Source: Hyphomicrobiales bacterium (GTDB lineage Bacteria; Pseudomonadota; Alphaproteobacteria; Rhizobiales; Rhizobiaceae). Taken from it: a DNA stretch of 64,000 bases. The stretch is from NCBI GenBank assembly GCA_900474095.1, contig UCOA01000015.1:1-64000 (forward strand), in the 5' to 3' direction. A model generated the notes under the pieces. The model saw nothing but the letters and a program-made list of their open reading frames with translations. It was not told where the DNA came from and did no database searches. This document shows positions 60,084-64,000 of this stretch, piece by piece; position 1 is the stretch's first letter; the number at the start of each line of letters is the position of its first letter. Position numbers and translations under genes: made by a program.

Positions 60084-60977
60084 ATGGCTGTCGTCGAAAT
60101 CAAAACCATCACACCGCCGAACGGCCTTGCCGAGTTCTGGTTCTATTTCTCGCGTAACAAGGGCGCGGTGATCGGGCTCGCGGTCTTCGTGATCATTCTC
60201 GTGCTTGCCGCTTTCGCAGCCTTCGTGGCACCGCATAGCCCAAGCATTCAAAACCGCGAGGTCCTGCTTTTGCCGCCCGCCTGGGTCGAGGGTGGCAGGC
60301 TGACCTATTTCCTCGGAACCGATGCCGTCGGCCGCGATATCCTGTCCCGCCTGATATATGGCGCGCGCTTTTCGCTGTTCATCGGCGTCGTGGTGGTCAG
60401 TATTTCGGTTGTCTCCGGCGTGCTCGTCGGACTGATCGCCGGCTATTTCCGCGGCCGTACCGATACGATCATCATGCGCGTGATGGACATCATCCTGGCC
60501 TTTCCGTCGCTGCTTCTGGCCCTCGTGCTTGTCGCGGTCCTTGGTCCCGGGCTGGTCAACGCGATGATCGCGATCTCGCTCGTCAACCTGCCGCACTTCG
60601 TGCGCCTGACGCGGGCTGCGGTGATGACCGAGCGCACCAAGGACTATGTCATTGCCTCGAAAGTGGCGGGTGCCGGCACGTTGCGGCTGATGTTCCTGAC
60701 CATCCTGCCCAATTGCCTTGCGCCGCTGATCGTTCAGGCGACGCTTGCCTTTTCGGCGGCGATCCTCGATGCGGCCGCCCTGGGCTTCCTCGGCATGGGC
60801 GCCCAGCCGCCGACGCCTGAATGGGGTACGATGCTGGCCGAAGCGCGCGAGTTCATCCAGCGCGCCTGGTGGGTCGTCACCTTTCCGGGCCTTGCCATTC
60901 TCATTACCGTTCTTGCCATCAACCTGATGGGGGACGGCCTGCGCGATGCGCTTGATCCCAAGTTGAAGAGGTCGTGA
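60084..60977 (+). CDS. dppC: Dipeptide ABC transporter permease
   Basis: This 297-residue DppC-type permease has the first helix after a short cytoplasmic N-terminus, FLGTDAVGRDILSRLIYGAR, and the cytoplasmic loop DYVIASKVAGAGTLRLMFLTILPNCLAP. AGGAGGG precedes the ATG, 10 bases after dppB. It ends with an overlap of 1 base into dppD (ATG at 60977). Confidence 0.92.
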   Translation: MAVVEIKTITPPNGLAEFWFYFSRNKGAVIGLAVFVIILVLAAFAAFVAPHSPSIQNREVLLLPPAWVEGGRLTYFLGTDAVGRDILSRLIYGARFSLFIGVVVVSISVVSGVLVGLIAGYFRGRTDTIIMRVMDIILAFPSLLLALVLVAVLGPGLVNAMIAISLVNLPHFVRLTRAAVMTERTKDYVIASKVAGAGTLRLMFLTILPNCLAPLIVQATLAFSAAILDAAALGFLGMGAQPPTPEWGTMLAEAREFIQRAWWVVTFPGLAILITVLAINLMGDGLRDALDPKLKRS

Positions 60978-61831
60978 TGTCCCTTCTTGAAGTCGAAAAT
61001 CTGGTTGTCGAATTCCAGACAGCGTCCGGGCCTTTCCGCGCCGTGAACGGTGTCTCGCTCAAGGTGGACAAGGGCGAGGTGCTGGCAATCGTCGGCGAAT
61101 CCGGCTCGGGCAAGTCCGTCTCCATGCTCGCGGCAATGGGCCTCTTGCCCTGGACTGCGAAGGTTACTGCCGACAAGCTGCAGTTCAACGGCATTGATCT
61201 GCTCGGCATGTCGCCGTCCGATCGCCGCAGGATCGTCGGCAAGGATATTGCCATGATCTTCCAGGAGCCGATCGCCAGCCTCAATCCCTGCTTCACCGTC
61301 GGTTTCCAGATCGAAGAGGTGCTGCGCATCCATCTCGGTCTCGACAAGGCGGCCCGCCGGCAACGGGCGATCGAGCTTTTCGAACTGGTGGGCATCCCCA
61401 ATCCAGACGAACGGCTCTCCCATTTCCCTCACCAGATGTCGGGTGGCCAATGCCAGCGTGTCATGATCGCGATTGCGCTGTCCTGCAAGCCGAAACTGCT
61501 GATCGCCGACGAGCCGACGACAGCACTTGACGTGACGATCCAGAAGCAGATTCTGGACCTCCTGATGCGGCTGCAGGCTGAACAGGGCATGGGGATGATC
61601 ATCATTACCCACAATATGGGCGTGGTGGCTGAAACAGCCGACCGCGTCATCGTCCAGTACAAGGGCCGCAAGATCGAGGAGGCGGACGTGCTGTCGCTGT
61701 TCGAATCTCCGAAAAGCACCTACACGCGCGCACTTCTTTCTGCCTTGCCGGATAATGCCACCGGCGACCGGCTGCCGACGATTGCTGAGTTTCTCAGCGA
61801 CGACCAGATCTTTGCAGGAGCTGTTGGATGA
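60977..61831 (+). CDS. dppD: Dipeptide ABC transporter ATP-binding protein
   Basis: This 284-residue ATPase has Walker [10 protein letters not shown], the Q-loop in [11 protein letters not shown], signature [12 protein letters not shown], Walker [13 protein letters not shown], and the switch histidine THNMG. The variant cysteine in SGGQCQR is a mild oddity of the signature loop. It overlaps the next ATPase gene by 4 bases (ATGA at 61828). DppD and DppF normally form the ATPase heterodimer under the DppBC channel. The C-terminal region is shorter than usual (ends near DQIFAGAVG), without the full oligopeptide-binding C-terminal extension. Confidence 0.88.
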   Translation: MSLLEVENLVVEFQTASGPFRAVNGVSLKVDKGEVLAIVGESGSGKSVSMLAAMGLLPWTAKVTADKLQFNGIDLLGMSPSDRRRIVGKDIAMIFQEPIASLNPCFTVGFQIEEVLRIHLGLDKAARRQRAIELFELVGIPNPDERLSHFPHQMSGGQCQRVMIAIALSCKPKLLIADEPTTALDVTIQKQILDLLMRLQAEQGMGMIIITHNMGVVAETADRVIVQYKGRKIEEADVLSLFESPKSTYTRALLSALPDNATGDRLPTIAEFLSDDQIFAGAVG

Positions 61832-62931
61832 CGCCTGTTCTCGAAGCCAGAAATCTCGTCCGCGACTATCACATTCCGGGCAGCCTTCTCAGGAAGGGCA
61901 AGATCGTTCACGCCGTGAAGGGCGTGAGCTTTGCCGTCGATCAGGGCAAGACGCTTGCGATCGTCGGCGAGAGCGGCTGCGGCAAGTCGACCTTGGCCCG
62001 CATCGTCACGATGATCGATCCGGCCACCTCGGGCGAGATGCTGATCGATGGGGAAAAGGTCGACATTGCCAAGGACGGCCTGACGCCGGAAATGCGCCGC
62101 AAGGTTCAGATCGTGTTCCAGAATCCCTACGGCACGCTCAATCCACGCAAGAAGATCGGCGATATCCTCACCGAGCCGCTGATCATCAACACCAGGATGA
62201 AGGCGGACGAGCGGCGCGACAAGGCCATGGCGATGCTGAAGAAGGTCGGGCTTGAGGAAAAGCATTACGGCCGCTATCCACACATGTTCTCCGGCGGCCA
62301 ACGCCAGCGCGTCGCCATGGGCAGGGCGATCGTTCGTCATCCGCAGGTCTTCCTTTTCGACGAGCCTCTGTCGAATCTCGATGCCAAGCTGCGCGTCACG
62401 ATGCGGGCCGAGATCAAGGAACTGCACCAGCGCCTCAAGACGACGACGGTCTATGTCACGCACGACCAGGTCGAGGCGATGACGATGGCCGACAAGATCG
62501 TCGTGATGCGCAACGGTCGGGTCGAGCAGATCGGCAAGCCGCTCGACCTTTTCGACCGCCCGGCCAACACCTTTGTCGCCTCGTTCATCGGCTCGCCCGC
62601 GATGAACCTTTTCGAGGGGACGATCGACAGCGGCAGGTTGATCTTGGACGGAGCAGGCCTTCCACTACCGGCGGGCCCGGAGCATGCCGCCACCAAGATC
62701 TACGGCATCCGGCCCGAGCACTTGTCGATCCGGGATGGAGGCGTTCCGGCAACCATCATCGTTGTCGAGCCGACCGGCTCGGAGACCCACGTCATCGCCA
62801 AACTCGGAAACGCAGATATCACACTGCTTTTGCGGGAAAGAGTGGAACTGCAACCGGGGCAAGTGATTTCGATCGCTCCCGATCTTTCCAAGGTTCATCT
62901 CTTCGACAAGGACGGGCTGCGGTTGAACTGA
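61828..62931 (+). CDS. Chimeric ABC ATPase: DppF-like N-half joined to MalK/UgpC-like C-half
   Basis: Residues 1-162 of this 367-residue protein are DppF-like: VHAVKGVSF, Walker A GESGCGKST, and the peptide-type Q-loop VFQNPYGTLNPRKKIG. From the signature motif on (FSGGQRQRVA, residues 154-163) it becomes a sugar-transporter ATPase: MGRAIVRHPQVFLFDEPLSNLDAKLR, THDQVEAMTMADKIVVM, and a C-terminal OB/TOBE regulatory domain (IYGIRPEHLSI). Genuine DppF would continue with a DEPVSALD-type Walker B and a peptide-type C-terminal extension. The switch falls at the only motif that the two families share, as expected for recombination in short identical DNA. Reading frame and motifs are intact, so the hybrid may be active. 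Confidence 0.88.
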   Translation: MTPVLEARNLVRDYHIPGSLLRKGKIVHAVKGVSFAVDQGKTLAIVGESGCGKSTLARIVTMIDPATSGEMLIDGEKVDIAKDGLTPEMRRKVQIVFQNPYGTLNPRKKIGDILTEPLIINTRMKADERRDKAMAMLKKVGLEEKHYGRYPHMFSGGQRQRVAMGRAIVRHPQVFLFDEPLSNLDAKLRVTMRAEIKELHQRLKTTTVYVTHDQVEAMTMADKIVVMRNGRVEQIGKPLDLFDRPANTFVASFIGSPAMNLFEGTIDSGRLILDGAGLPLPAGPEHAATKIYGIRPEHLSIRDGGVPATIIVVEPTGSETHVIAKLGNADITLLLRERVELQPGQVISIAPDLSKVHLFDKDGLRLN

Positions 62932-63217
62932 AGCCCTCGGGGTGCTGAGAATTGTCCGTAGGGGTGCGAAAAAAATCGGTTCTGTGACGGCAGACGTTCT
63001 GTGACCGGATCGCATAATATCTCGTTCGGAACCGCAGTGGAATTGAGCGGCGACGAGACTGTCAGGATGCGGCTTGCCTGGATGAAATCGTCGGAGGTGC
63101 ATCCATAGGACGAGATAGACTACAACAATTACCGGTCGAGATACTGGCGCGCCAGGGCTAAGGATTTCAGCAGAGGCAGCGTCAGGCTCTTTGGGTAGGC
63201 CGTGGACAAAGGAGTAG
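62932..63217. other. Spacer without a supportable gene
   Basis: The stretch after the chimeric ATPase contains only short frames. GTTCTGTGAC occurs at about 62981 and again (TTCTGTGACCGG) at about 62998, a short direct repeat of unknown role. No trace of sugar-transporter genes that might have belonged to the MalK-like half is visible here. A ribosome-binding site for the next gene (AAAGGAG) is at about 63208. Confidence 0.5.
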
Positions 63218-63782
63218 ATGATGAGCACCGCGATGTATGATGATGCAATCCGCAGCCTTCGAGACAACGGGATCGCCATTCTCGGGACGAAGAGCGCGAC
63301 CGAAGACGACTTGAACCAGATCGAGGCCAGGCTCGGCGTAACGCTGCCGGTCTCTTATAAGAAGATGCTGTCCGAACATGGAGCGCTCGAAATCGACACG
63401 ATCGAGATTTACGGTTGGCTCTCCAGGGCATCGACGCGAAATTCATCACCAATGTTGTGTTTGCCACGGAACGAGAGCGCGCCGATGGTCGGATCAGCGA
63501 GACGATGATCCCGTTTCTGACGGCGGGTTATGGTCCCTTCTATGTGATGGATTGCGCCGAGATGAATACAGACGGCGAAGCGCCGGTCTACGAGGTGTCC
63601 ACCGGCGGATACACAAACGGTAAGGACAAGCTTGCGGACAGCTTTGGCGAGTTCCTGCGCAACGAAGTGCGGCGCACTCTGGCGCCCAGGGTGGCCCGGA
63701 ATTCGATGACGACGAGGATTCGCCGCCGTCACGTGAATTCATCAGCGAATACTGGAAGGATCGGGCAAAGGACTTCGAGTAA
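63218..63782 (+). pseudogene. SMI1/KNR4 (SUKH) immunity-type gene with two frameshifts
   Basis: After AAAGGAG, the ATG at 63218 opens SMI1/KNR4 sequence: ATEDDLNQIEARLGVTLPVSYKKML. Near 63415 the frame slips by one base, and the second frame gives FITNVVFATERERADG, FYVMDC and a GGYTNGKDKLADSFGEFLRNEV block. Near 63690 a second slip leads to GGPEFDDDEDSPP and a final YWKDRAKDFE with a stop at 63780-63782. SUKH proteins are immunity proteins against contact-dependent or type VI toxins. The order with a PAAR gene next door supports that setting. Confidence 0.8.
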
Positions 63783-63866
63783 GTCCGACGCCTGACTAAT
63801 AGCCCAGCTGGGCGGGAGATGCATCGATGGTAAATGTCTCGCTAAAAGGTCAACCACGTCTGCCCG

Positions 63867-64000
63867 ATGGTGGAGCCGGGACCGAAGCCGCATGTCGGCG
63901 GGCCGATATCGCAAACGCAGACGTTGATGACCGTCGAAGGCGTTCCGGTTGCCGTTGTGGGCGACAAGTGCACCTGCGATGCGTTCAGGTTCCGTCCTGG
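63867..64000 (+). CDS. PAAR-domain protein (partial, runs off the window; 5' end broken)
   Basis: From 63855 the frame reads HVCPMVEPGPKPHVGGPIS, followed by a second strand set ending VPVAVVGDKCTC, clearly a PAAR domain. The tip protein sharpens the type VI secretion spike and can carry toxins. Immediately upstream in this frame is a TAA (63843-63845), while the neighbouring frame has an ATG at 63827 with a GGGAG site, so a frameshift near 63850 is likely. The ATG at 63867 would start inside the domain. The gene continues past the right edge, and any fused toxin is not visible. Confidence 0.65.
   Translation, partial: MVEPGPKPHVGGPISQTQTLMTVEGVPVAVVGDKCTCDAFRFRP

Overview
The window reads as a chromosome segment of a Rhizobiaceae alphaproteobacterium (Rhizobium, Sinorhizobium or Agrobacterium type). 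The evidence is a PHB phasin next to a large CbrA/PdhS-type sensor kinase and acetoacetyl-CoA synthetase, the iron regulator RirA, a tRNA-His with the alphaproteobacterial design (no encoded G-1, A73), a RIME-like palindromic repeat, and many ABC uptake systems. From memory, potGHI, acsA2, cbrA, phaP, mmsA/iolA, rirA and dppABCDF also lie in this order on the Sinorhizobium meliloti chromosome. That gives a conserved backbone against which the accessory blocks stand out.

Layout. 1-4.2 kb: right part of an integrative element (TOPRIM protein running off the left edge, ParB-like protein, a small protein, AlpA-like and ribbon-helix-helix DNA binders, tyrosine integrase) lying directly upstream of potG. 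4.3-16.6 kb: backbone (polyamine transporter potGHI without its binding protein, a small membrane protein, AsmA-like protein, acsA2, a terminator-ended short transcript candidate, cbrA, phaP, tRNA-His). 16.6-49.6 kb: a 33-kb accessory block that starts just after tRNA-His. 49.6-62.9 kb: backbone again (LysR, monooxygenase, mmsA, DUF898, M48 protease, rirA, response regulator, LuxR, dppABCD and an abnormal dppF). 63.2-64 kb: a frameshifted SUKH immunity-type gene and a partial PAAR gene, probably an edge of type VI secretion effector/immunity DNA.

The accessory block has two halves. From 17.2 to 31.5 kb lie amino-acid genes that appear to converge on aspartate: an ACT-less homoserine dehydrogenase, an aldehyde dehydrogenase, a DapA paralog, a remnant of aspartase, a homoserine-kinase homolog that has lost its catalytic residues, two Lrp/AsnC regulators, a second aldehyde dehydrogenase, a class III aminotransferase, a polar amino acid ABC transporter, a cupin, and EutB/EutC-type enzymes. 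From 32.2 to 49.5 kb lie redox and stress genes: GST, a PNPOx-FNR-ferredoxin fusion, AhpD-like proteins, a cupredoxin, a PtsN/Rnk pair, transaldolase-like protein, DUF488, a Rieske-linked reductase, and SDR/SPW/VKOR membrane proteins.

Decay is concentrated in the accessory DNA: SMR transporter, aspartase, AhpD (amber stop), alpha/beta hydrolase, Rieske reductase, SDR-VKOR, DUF488 copy, hybrid kinase, SUKH and PAAR are broken, while backbone genes look intact. The exception is the last dpp gene. Its first half is DppF-like and its second half is a MalK/UgpC-type sugar ATPase, apparently joined at the shared ABC signature motif. No tools were used; family assignments come from reading the proteins and recalled family features.
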